DNA of 64,000 nucleotides from Trematomus loennbergii (lineage: Eukaryota; Chordata; Actinopteri; Perciformes; Nototheniidae). The translations under genes and the position numbers were made by a program. The stretch is from NCBI GenBank assembly GCA_012861695.1, contig JAAOOA010000002.1, positions 34,179,244-34,243,243 of the forward strand, given 5' to 3'. The notes below the pieces were generated by a model. It was not told where the DNA came from. It did no database searches and worked only from the letters and a program-made list of their open reading frames with translations. Of this stretch, positions 13,501 through 26,000 are shown one piece after another (within the stretch, counting starts at the first letter, position 1; the number at the start of each line of letters is the position of its first letter).

Positions 13501-16500
13501 GCTTCTCTGTTTATTCATTTGTTCAAACTTTATCCATTGTTTCTATGTGTTTTGAACCAGATGGAGGAGACAAATACAGTGTGTTCAGACAGCTCGAGCC
13601 ACCTGTTGACAAGAAACCATTTGGTAAGAAACTCAGCCCCGCTTTCCTATACCTTAAATAATTTCTGTTTAAAACACTTATACTAACACCATTTTTTGAG
13701 TATTTCTGAGACAATTCCTCGGGCCTCTTTGCAAATTGACAATGAGGACTTATTGGGCTCTGAGATGGTCCCTAGTGTGAGATTTCCTCTAGTTAAACCT
13801 TCTTTTATAACTCGGGGAAAGTCAGGTCACTACAATGCCATATTTAATGCAAACCTTTTTACGCTGTATCCTGTTTTGCAAGCCTGCCGTGTTGATACCA
13901 GTATGTTTCCCCTCCCTGTTTCATTAGAACAGTTTCCGATGGGGACAGCTCTTACAACTCCAGTAAGTCATGGTTTGCAGTGACCTTCCCTTGGCATTGT
14001 CAGGCTCCATCTCCTTAATGAGCCCATTAGTTATCTCTTTTCCACCGTACAGCGGCAGTGTGAACAGATTCTCTGTTTCAGTCCATGCATATCTTATACT
14101 GCTGAGGATGAACAAGCGCTGAAACCCTTTTCAGACTTTTCTTTGTGTTTTATACGAGTACATTTCTTTGAAATATTTCAGACAAAAATATTATTTTTCT
14201 GCTGCTCATTTATACTTTGTGTCATTTTTCTCCTTGCAAAAACACATCCATCTTAACTAGTAATTTCCATTCCTATTGAGTTTCATTAATGTATCTCCAA
14301 TAAAATAAAACAGCCCACTCTATATAATGATAACAAAAGGTACAAACTGTTAAAAGTTATCATTAAGACTCACATCTACCTATACAATATAAGCAACACA
14401 CACAAATCCTTATTTTTACCATTGGCTCACATAGCTACTCAAGTACACTGTATAACATATTCTGACTCATTCTGTTGACCACATTTATTTTTATTTTTCA
14501 GTATTAAACTTTATTGTATTGTACAATATAAAAACTCATATATATATGTTTCTGGTGTATAATCAAAGGATATATTTCTTCTAATATTATAAATGGTGGT
14601 CTCCGAGAGCGAAGCTAAAGTCAATTTCCCCTCTGTTACTTCACTGGGAGAAATAGTCACCTTGAAAGTTGAGGACTTTCAGAGACAACAAGACAAAATA
14701 ACTTGTTAAGATGGACTTTATTTTTGCAGAGTTGTTTCATCATGTTCCGTTTTTCAATGTAAACAGGTCTTTGCATGGTTGTGTGGGACTGTGTGTCTTT
14801 AGATGACGTAGGTTTTTGTGCAGTGATGTAGCATGCGGTTGGTTGGACACTCATTGACCAAGCAACAGTCATAAATAATCCAGCGTCTTCCTTTCTTTTA
14901 GGATTTAAGAAGTTATGCAATCATGGCTGGTTCAGCTGTCAGTTACCCTTATTGTCGGCCATGATGTTTATTTTATATTAAAACGTTGTCTTTGGTTCGC
15001 AGGGGAAGGATTTGCAGATTTCAAGTCTGTCAGCGCTGATGATGGCTTCACAGACTTTAAAACCGCGGACAGCGTTTCTCCATTAGAACCTTCAGACCAG
15101 GCCAAGATCTTTCAACCTGCCTTCCCTTCTGCTTTCCCAACCTCTCAGTCTCTACAGCAGCTCCCACAGCAGCAGCAGCAGCCATCAGTCTCTTTCTCAG
15201 TCCAAAAATCCTCTCAACATGGCCGACCTGGACCTTTTCTCTTCTATAGCTCCTTCTGTTGCTGCCCCCTCTGAGACAAAACCCAGCACATTCCCCTCAG
15301 TGTCCGTGCCCCCCTCTCTAGTGCTCCTACCAGGTGGAGCCAAACCTCCAGGGGGGGGTACAGATGATTTTGGGGATTTTGCCCTTTTTGGCACGGCCTC
15401 TGATGCCGCTCAAGCTTCAGCCGCAGGAGGAGCTGTGGCAGTGCCTCAGGACGACTTTGCAGACTTCATGGCGTTTGGCAGTTCTGGTGGGGAGCCTAAA
15501 GGCGAGAGCGGCAGTGTGGGGGTCCCGGGGGGGGAGACCTCCACTCAGCAGAGGCCTCAGCAGGGCTCAGACAAGTACGACGTGTTCAAACAGCTGTCTC
15601 TGGAGAGAGGCCTGGCCTACGAGGACACTAAGGAGAGCGGCGGCGGCTCCTTCTCCTCTCTCAAGAGTGACACTGATGACTTTGCCGACTTTCAGTCATC
15701 CAAGTTTTGCACCGCGCTCGGGGCTTCGGAAAAGACTCTGGTGGACAAGGTGGCCGCCTTCAAACAGGCCAAAGAGGACACGGCTTCTGTCAAGTCCCTG
15801 GACCTCCCGTCCATCGGGGGGAGCAGCGTAGGAAAGGACGACTCGGAGGACGCGCTCTCAGTGCAGCTGGACATGAAGCTCTCGGACATGGGCGGAGACC
15901 TGAAACACGTGATGTCGGACAGCTCTCTGGATCTGCCGGGTCTCTCGGCCCACCAGCCCCCCGCTACAGGTGAGGAATTAGTGCGATTGCTCTGGTGAGG
16001 CCCCCCCGCCCCGTCACACGCAGTATTAGATCCAAGGGGCCTCTCTTCCTCAGTGCCCTCTTGAGACAAACTAACAGGAGGGCAAAGTAATGAGGACCTA
16101 ATTAAATGTAATGTGCTCAAATACTGAAGACAGACGCAACACTACATGAATAACATATCAGATTAGACGCATCATTTAGTTCATTCTACATTTCATCGTT
16201 CATCTCATTTATTTATGTTTTTATTTATGTATTTATTCCAATCCTTAGTTCCTTCCTCCCTCTTTTTATTTACTCCCACCCTCCCTCCCTACACTCATGT
16301 ATTATAATTGTAATGACTGAAAGGTCCTGGCCCATATCTCTTATTTATTTTCAAACGATCGGTGGTTGGTTTTGATGTGTGTTGGCCATCCTAGTGCATA
16401 GCGAAGGTCTGCGGCTGCTGTCTGTGCGGCTCGGATAAGCTCCCTCCGGTGTACTTTTTGTAGAGGCGTGCGTGTTGTTGACGTGCCGTGCAATCAAACG

Positions 16501-19500
16501 GAGAGGTTGAATTGAATACAAACAAGTACAGAGATTATTACGGTGGCGATCCTGTTTTATTTATTTTATCACAGGTTTTGCACAATGGGCTGCGGACAAA
16601 GGCATTGTCTGTAAGCCATCATTCACCTTTTAACGCTAGGCATTAGGTTGGTGCTGAGTGCGTAACATCATTTTGATTTGCTGAACATTATCAATTAACA
16701 AGCTATTTTGAAATAGAGCAACAGTTAATGTGTCACAAATGAAGCTGGGATGTTGGTCGTATCATAGAGGATGCTATTATCAGGCCGTTATCAGTGCTTG
16801 AATGTGAATGTGCACATATTCGTCTTTATATATACGTCCGGTATTGTATTACCCTGCAGTATTTTGAAACATCCCATGCAGTATTATTTCAATCAAATGG
16901 CCCTCTAATTATGGGATGTTTTCATAGAAGTGTGTTGGCTCTTTCCCCCCTACCTCATGTCCATGAAAGTGAAGATGCATTTTAAATTGTGTTGTTGATG
17001 GGTTTATTATTTATTGAAAGACATTCTACCCAGTTTTGGTATTAATCAGGTTATGCACATTTCAGCTCTCCCTCCAGTGGTTATCATTTATTCATCGAGC
17101 ATTTCACCTTCCATGGCTCATGTTACACAGAAAACATTCAACATCAGTTCCTCACGTAACCTGAGACGGCATGCAACCGTTGTGAAGCCTTGCAACTCAA
17201 AACATTTTAGTTTTTCATTTTTTAACTTTTCTTGTAGGCGTTTTTGCTACTGCTTACAGCCCAGTTTAACATTGATACATTCCCAGGAAGCTTCTACTCT
17301 CCCGTAACAGCTGCTCCACCTCTCCCTGTTTTCTCTTGTTTATCTGATGTTTTGTTCTCCGAGAGCTCTGGGACTGACCTGTTGTTAAAGTGTAGCAGGC
17401 CGAGCACCTCATTATGCTTTGCACTGTGTTATCAGACATGTTTGGAATCTTAAAGAGACAGTATTTTTTTTTTTACGGTTCCTTTTGAGGAATCTGATTC
17501 TATTTATTTACTCATTTAAAATTATTTGACTGTTATCTGTGATACTGCGGCATGTATTATCACGTGTGGCTCTACGGTCTGGCTCTCTGAGAACATAATG
17601 ACGTTAGTATTACCCTTCCTGCCTTGCTTTTTGCTGCAGTGTGCCTGCCTTTACAATTTGTGAAATTGACAAGAAAATAATACAGAATACCGTTTTATGC
17701 ATAACAGCAAGGTGTTTTTATGAAAGGAGAAAATGTATACAGATTTAATAGTGTATTTTTATTACAGGAATATGAGCTCTTATTATGAAAGACTCCTTGA
17801 TCTTGTTGTGATTTGCAAACTATGTAAATTAGCCTACAGTATTTAGTAAGATGACAATATTTTAGGTTACCATTCCAAACTAAACATTGTTGTCTTGATT
17901 ACTTATGATGTGCTATTATTTAGGGGATCATAAGAGTTTGTGCACATTACCCTGCTTTGACAACAAGTACCGTAGCAAAGAAAAAGGATACTGTCTCTTT
18001 AAATCTGTTTCTGCATCTGTGATTGGATGTAATTAAAACCCTATCTGGGATGTCAGGTTAAAGGATGGCCCTCTTTGTCTTCTGTAACCCTTTGAGTACT
18101 TGAACAAGACAATGTCATTTTGTACGCAGATCAATGCAGGCATTGTGACCATCTCATTTGCTATTGGAATATAAACCAGGACAAAAATCCTATTTGATAA
18201 TTGTAAATGTATAAAGATGGCAGCCTCTTAAATTGTGAAGTCCTCACTGCTCCTAAAGTGCAGTACACAGCCTTTCCAAACAAGCATTGATCCCCCCCAG
18301 GTCCTCAAAGGGTTAATGCTTCCTGCCTTGAGCTTGAAATATGTTTTCGACCTGGCTTTTCAAGTGTTCTGTACTTATCTTTTCCAAAACACCTGTTGCT
18401 TTACATCCTAATGGGTAAAACAAAGTCTGTCATCTCCCCAGAACTGATTTTAGTCTGTCAATGTGCCTTCTCATTCTAGTTCCTGCTTCTATATCCTCAG
18501 ATTATCTTCGTTTTACCTTCTGCTGTTTGTTTTCTCACTTTTTCTCCTGAATCTGCATGCCCTTGTATACTAAATGACTGGAATCTAATTTTACAAGTGT
18601 AAGTTTGACAAACCTCTTGTAATAATAGACCTCTTTCACAGTACTTTGTGACCTTTCTCTCTTTCTCTCTACTCATACTGTCGTAATAAATATTACTGTT
18701 GGTATTGCTCAAATGCGTACCGTCTTTATTTTTTCTCCTTTCCTTTCTTGAGATGCCACAAATTGATCTAATGACACAAAGCGTACAGCACTAGGTCCTT
18801 GTCAATTTCACAAATTGCTTTTTGTATCTAAGGGGCTGTGTCATGCAAAATAGGAAGGGTTTAACAAGGTCAACGGGTGTGTGGGTGTGTGTATGTGCGT
18901 GTGTGTCGGTGAGTATTAGTCAATCTCACTTAACTGTTTCCTGTCCACACAGTTTAAGGAACAGAGCAGAGGTAGTGACAGGAAATATATTTTATTGATG
19001 TTGTTTGAGCCTTGAGACAAAATCCTTCAGGTTCCACTTAGTTTACAGAGATCAGCTTTTATTGTGGTTATGAGAGCTGTTTGTCACAAATCAGAACAGC
19101 AAGTGTTGCCAGTGAAAAGGGAATTGTCCGCTACGGAAAGGCACTGTTAGTATTTATTGTGTTTCACCAAAATATGGCAGTGTTATATTTTTGAACATGA
19201 TTCAGCTCACACATCAAAACAACTTGTTTACTGTTTCCGAGGTAATTTGTTAAAACAGAACTCTCTAAAATGTGGGTGAGGGTATTCATTAGTGTTACAA
19301 CGACTATAATTAGTCTACAATAATAATAGAGGAGTCTGCATTGTAGATATGCTGAATTACAGTGTATTTCAGAGTTTACTTTCACATGATTTTGAATGAC
19401 AAAATATCTGAAGGGGGTTATTTTACGATACATCTTATCAGTCCACTATTGCTACACGGAATAGATGATGCTACATAATATGACAGGGAAGTTATAGGAC

Positions 19501-22500
19501 CAGTTCTCCCAAAATAACATATGTGAGACATCTGTGAGAATTTGGCACAATGATTGAAAAATGCCATATCAATTATTCAACTGAAAAATCTCTTTAAAAA
19601 CACTTTGCTCTAGGTCATCCACAGAGAACTGTATCATATGGACTATGTCTAAGGTTAAAAGTCAGTCAAATGTGCAGAATATCAAAGGAAACCTGGGATA
19701 TTGTTTTTAGAAAGGAGGTTTCTGTCTTTGTTTGTAATTCTCAATCCTGTTGGCACCAAAAACAACATCTGATGAACTTGTATTTTATTGGCTGAAGGTG
19801 GAAATGTCAGACAGATATATCAAAACCTGTCTGCAGGGCAAGACCTCAATAGTAGGTGAAGATAGCTAATACTCACAAGGAGACTAAAATAGATGACATA
19901 GTGATAATCCAATACATATCTCAGTCCTTCTTCCAGGCTCATTAATCTACCTCCTATCATGACAGCATCTATGCTATTCCTAGGAACCACCGGTATGTCT
20001 GTGTTGTCATTACAGAGGAGACGACATGAAATTTGACCCCTTTGGGACCTCTGCCCTCAGCACGCTGGCCAGCTATGACTGGTCAGACCGGGAGGAATGT
20101 CTGCCCGAGGTCCGAAAGCCTCAGGGCTTTGAAGGAGCTTCCCTTCCATCTTTAGTGCCAGCTCAGAGGAAGGAGCTGACCTTTGGCAGCACGGAAAACA
20201 TCACAAGCCGCTCCGTAGCAAAGATCACAACCTCCTTCGCCACCGAGGACAGCTCATCCACAGACGACAGGTTTGAAGCCTTTGCTGATTTTGGCTCCAG
20301 CGAACAGGGAGGTGTGGATGACGAGGACGACTTTGGGGATTTTGCCAGCACTGTTTCTGAAAAGTCTGACTCGCCCGCCGCCACCGCTGAGGCCGGCTCC
20401 GAGGGGAACCAGAGCGAGGCCTCTGATGAGTTTGGAGCCTTCCAGGCGGACAAGCCTAAGTTTGGCAAGTCTGACTTCCTCAAAGCCAGCGCTCAGACCA
20501 AAGTCAAGTCCAGTGAGGAGATGATCAAGAACGAACTGGCGACCTTTGACCTGTGTGTTCAAGGTGAGCTTCAACATTCATTTATCTGTATACTTTTGGT
20601 TCTGAGAACATTTGATTGACAGTTTTTACTCAATAATCAGCCATTTAATTGATCAAGAATACAGTCATTATTGCAGCCCTAAATCAGTCGTTTAGAGAAG
20701 AAGAAGACATACTTTCGTAATCCCTCACAGGGAAATATCGTTCTCCACTCAGTTGTGTTTACGCACATAGCACACACAGGGAGGATATACATGCACAAAC
20801 ACAGAGGATAACGTTTCAAGGTTAGGTGCCTTGCTCAAGGGCTCCTCGGCAGTGGCCAAGGAGGTGAACTGGCACCTCTCCAGCTACCAGCTAATCCGAT
20901 TTTTGTTGTTGCTGGTCCGATCGGGACGTGAACCGGCGACCTTTCGGTGCCTAGAGTCTGAGACACTGCCGCCTTAGAGCATGTCTACTTTTAAATTGAA
21001 AGATGCCTCACACCATTTACTAGAACTCAAGATTATATATTTAAACAGTTATTTCCAAAATCCAAAATGACTCAGTTTACAATGCTATTTCAAGGATTAG
21101 AAGCTGAAGTAGATGAATGTGTGAATGCTCTCTACCAATTTGCTGCTGATAAATATCAACATGTTGTGAAACGCTATAAACCTGTGTCCCAAAAAAAGAC
21201 AACGACACTCGTCACTCCTCTCTGCCACCCACCCCCACATGTTAGGCCCCTCAGATCTGTAATGAGGCTGTCAGACGTTAGATGGCAGTGTTGAGATGAC
21301 CGCCCTGCTCTAATGGCAGTGACTGCTGAGATGGATTAGCAGAGGCCAAGAAATCCATGAGCACAAATTAACTGTATCCACCAAAAGGCTGTTCTTTTTT
21401 AAATGCTGTTTGCTGGTGTCATGCTCCACGAATAATTGATCAGCCTTTCCTGCACTGTGATAAAACTCATTTGCCCAATAGATTTATCTCCCTGTTCTGC
21501 GTTAAATGTGTATGAGGAAGAGGGCTCTACTTTCTCCTCCTCGCCCAGTGGAACAGTAATCTGATCATGGTGGAGCCTCTGGGTTCTGTGGAGGATGACT
21601 CATGTCTCTGTGGGTGGTGGAGGAGTTTGAGGGGGGTTAATTACCTGTGTCTGGACAACTCACACACACACTCAAACACACACACATGCACTAACTGCCA
21701 GCCCCACTGGAATAGCCTGTGTTTGTTGTGGTACCCTGCCAGGATTTGTCCGTCTGTGTGTCCCTATGAATAATTCATACCTGAATATTTGTGCCTCTGT
21801 TTTGTAAGCAATTATTGTTTGTCACAAATGAAGTATTTACTCATGCTGTCCTTGTCCGGGTGGAATTAGCCATAACAGAATGGAAGTATAATGATTGCCA
21901 ACAAACAGGTGCATATCTCCGATTGAGTCATCAACATGGGATGCTGAACTGATAGCAGAAAAAGTTATTTAAAATATTTGTGGTTTTCACTATCCTAACA
22001 GTCTCCTGTCTTTGCCTTAGGCTCCCACAAACGCAGTCACAGTCTGGGCGATAAGGAGATCGGGCGTTCCCCCCCCTCTCCGGCTCCAGAGCAGCCCTTC
22101 AGAGACCGATCCAACACCCTGAGCGAGAAGCCCGCCCTGCCTGTCATCAGGGACAAGTACAAGGACCTGACTGGGGAGGTGGAGGTGAGGAGGGCCGTGC
22201 GTTAAACCACATGTTAGCGGCGTTATCACCAACAATATCAGCGCAGTACTCGGGACTGTGAAATGCTACAGAAATGTTCCTCAGTTCTCTTTTTCCTTTG
22301 TGTTCATTTGTTGCAGGAGAGTGAGCGCTACGCATACGAGTGGCAAAGGTGTCTGGAAAGTGCTCTGGAGGTTTGTTTTTGTTTGTGTGCTGTGTCTGAC
22401 TTCATCCCTTGGCAAGACCTCATAGTGAGAGTGACAATACAAACATAGACTCATTAAGATAACCAAAATGTGCGGAGATGTTTTTCAACCTGAGGACATT

Positions 22501-22807
22501 TTTCTTATCACATTTGTTTCGGGATAAATCATTTTCTTCCCCTGCAAACACCTTAATGATTTCCATTTTTAATTTTGTTTATGTAAAATGTCTCAAAGTC
22601 TCTGCAAAGCTGAATATCTGACAGAAGAAAACATAACATAATACATAACACTGTCTTGCCTTTACCTGAAATATTTAGTACAGGATTTTATTATTATTTT
22701 ATTTATGTTTTTGTTAAAGAGAACACTTATTGTGAGGGTGGCAATCACAGTAAAAGTGTTTTTGGCCAAAAAACAAGACTGTAATATTGTAATTGAAAAT
22801 GTATACA

Positions 22808-22857
<50 letters not shown>

Positions 22858-23019
22858 GTAGCTTCTGTCTCCTCTCATTAAGATCATCACCAAAGCCAAC
22901 AACATCCTGAACAGCATCAGCAGCTCCGCTGTGTGCACCGAGGTCATTCAGTCTGCTCAGGGCATGGAGTACCTGCTGGGTGAGGAGACACACACACACA
23001 CACACACACACACACCACA

Positions 23020-23050
<31 letters not shown>

Positions 23051-26000
23051 CTATATAAAGAAGCCAGGACTAGCTGTATGGTGTGAAGGCTGTTAAAGAG
23101 ACCTTACACCTCCTGAAGGACAGACAGGACTGAAACGAGCTCTGGTGGGATGTGTTATCCCAGCCTGCTCTGAGGTCCTGCTCCATTACAGTTTAGGAAC
23201 TGGGGTAGTTACTAGTGTAGGCGGAGCCGTGACGTCATCTTCAGTGAGAACTCCAGAAAAAACAACACAGCAGTTAGCTGTTAGCACTCAGAGCTCACAG
23301 CTCCTTATATATGTTCAGAAACTCGACAAAAGTTAAACAAGTACACACCACAGACTGCCTGTGTCATGGTGAATACAGTCGCTGCTTTATTTATGTCTGT
23401 ATAGGCCGTTGTTGTGAGTGTGGACGGTCGGAGCATATACTGCGTTAGCTTAGCCAATCTCCATCTAGAAAAACACGCATTTTAAAGGTTTTTCGCCTGC
23501 CGTCTGTCTGCAGACTTGACAAAGCATTAATTCATGGTTTTACTAACCGGTATCAGTATGTTGTTACTTCGGCATCATTTTGAAACGTGTATTACAATTA
23601 AATCACGGTCAAATATGTCCATCTTGTTGTAGTTGTAGCCCCTTGCAGCGCTCCTCTCTCTAGTTTAGCATACTCAGCCCGACTCAGCCCTGTTTGTTGG
23701 CCCCGATAGAACCACAATTTTATCGGGCCAGAAAAGAGGTGAAAAAGTGGCCCCGCGCCGTGCCGCGCCGGAACTAGGCCTAGTGGAAGCACAACCAAAA
23801 AAGGGGACGGCACGACACGGCACGCTTAAAGCGAGCTACGCGCTGCAGTGGAAATGCGCCATTAGTGTGCCTCTCTGCTTTTAACGAGCTGTGACTGGGA
23901 AACATGTCACAGCTCGGCACCGAACACAGTTTGCTTTCCTGAAAATGGGACAAAAACACCAACCCAACATGTTTTTGTGATTTTTTGTACTTGTGTATTT
24001 CCTGCTACAGGTGTGGTGGAGGTGTATCGTGTCACCAGGCGTGTGGAGCTGGGCGTCAAGGCGACTGCTGTGTGCTCCGAGAAGCTGCAGCAGCTGCTGA
24101 AGGACATCAGCCGCGTGTGGAACAATCTCATGGGCTTCATGTCGCTGGCCAAGCTCGCTGTAAGACACTCAAACAAAAGGAGATCTTTCTCTAGAGCACA
24201 GGACAGTTTTTTAAAGTGAAGCTCCCAAACACATAAAAAGAAGCTTTACATCAGCCCAACATATTTGTAGCGGCGAAATAAAACTGAAAATTAACTCAAA
24301 CTGAAATTGCCTCTGAGGCAGCAGAAAGCAAATCTTTTGTTGTATTCCAATAATACAATTCATCAAGAATAATAGTTTCCCCTGTGGCTTTTTGTTTACC
24401 CTGGTAAGAAAACCATATGCTCGTGATGGTGCGCTAATCCCACCACCACCTGTCTCCAATATATAATAATTACCAGATCACCCAGTGCCCAAAACCGCCT
24501 GTAAAATAAACATTAAGAATGACTTTAACGATGATTAATTTAATATAAACATAAACTGCTAGAAAATAAATGTTTAATTAATAAATAATATGAACCAATA
24601 TATTGCTCCAACGATGTTCAAACTCTTCAAGTTCAGGTACACACATACACATGTGGCTGCCAATGGCATAATGAAATAATAGCAAATCCAATATCAGCAG
24701 TCCATTAGCTTAAATCAATGATTCATTGATTTGTTTGCAATGTAGCTGAGCTTTCAGATAGGTCAGCATTCAGATTCAATGGGAGGACAAGAATTGTATA
24801 GATTTATTTATTCAGCTGTCTGCTACCGTCTGTAAAGCAGAAACCGAGGAGCCATCTACAAAACTGGCAAAGGAGCCTTATAGTTTTTCACACTTCAGAA
24901 TAATCACACAGCATCTCAAGGAAGGGGCAGGGAATACAAAAAGGAAAACATGTTTAATTTAAGCTTTTTTTCTCTTAAAAGAAAATATTTATGCTAGTCG
25001 TGTTTGTTTTTACTCAACACAGCTGAAGTCAAGGCGAGTCTTTCTAAAAGTTGATGATGCTCGGAGATGTTTACCGTAGGCAGAGTTGTTCTCTCTGCTG
25101 TTATTATAAGAACATAAATGACTACATTTAGCCCTGCGGCAGGAAGTAAAATATGTGTGTTTTTTTTCTGTGTAGCCTGATGAAACTCCCTCGACTTCTC
25201 CTCCTGTATCTTGAGACACGCATTAAGAATGCCAAGGAGTGGCTTGTGGTGTGTGTCTGCTCAACGTCGACTCTCGCAGCAAGGTTAGTGTTCACACACA
25301 CACACAGAATAACTAACTGGACACATCTTTACATAAATGTTATGCTCATCCACACTGGATAACAACTGACATTTCTTTGGCTTTGAAACGTTTTGCAGAG
25401 AAAAGAAGAAAGCACTATTGGCGTCTGTTTAAACGAGTATGAGACATTTAACTGTCAAATATATCTCACTCCACTCTTTCCCACTGGGGGCCTCGGGGGC
25501 CTATTCTGCTCTTACCGACAAGCATGATGGGGGGCCAAAGTGACAGACTCACTTCTCTCCACTGCTCCTCTCCCACAGGCAAACAGCAGTTGCCTGTATA
25601 GACACAAACTGTACAGCTGATGAAGGGAATCAGCCAAAATCACTTTGGGATTTCTTGACCTGTCGCTAATGCCCACCCTCTTAGTTACCATTTCTATGCT
25701 GGCTACACACATGATGAAAGACTGAGGCTGAATGTCCCTGGTAAAGATTGGGCTTCCTCACCAGCTTATGACCGTAAGCAAACCAAGCTTCCTTTTATTG
25801 CAGTGCAGAAATAGTTACTCTAGTTTGAGAAATGATAAAAAGTACAATCAGACAGCTATCAATGTTAGCATAATCAGGTTAATTTGCTTAGCATACACCG
25901 GTTGTCTCTAATAGGACCCTAATGTGCACCGCTTCAACATGAGAAGAAATGCAAGGCTTGTTGTGCCTTGTTAAGGTTGCTCAGATTTTATTGGACAATC

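Noticed and set aside
20014..20017. Earlier AG (20014-20015) as acceptor for the exon ending at 20563
   Set aside because: It gives an in-frame TGA within five codons. The AG at 20016-20017 keeps the phase.
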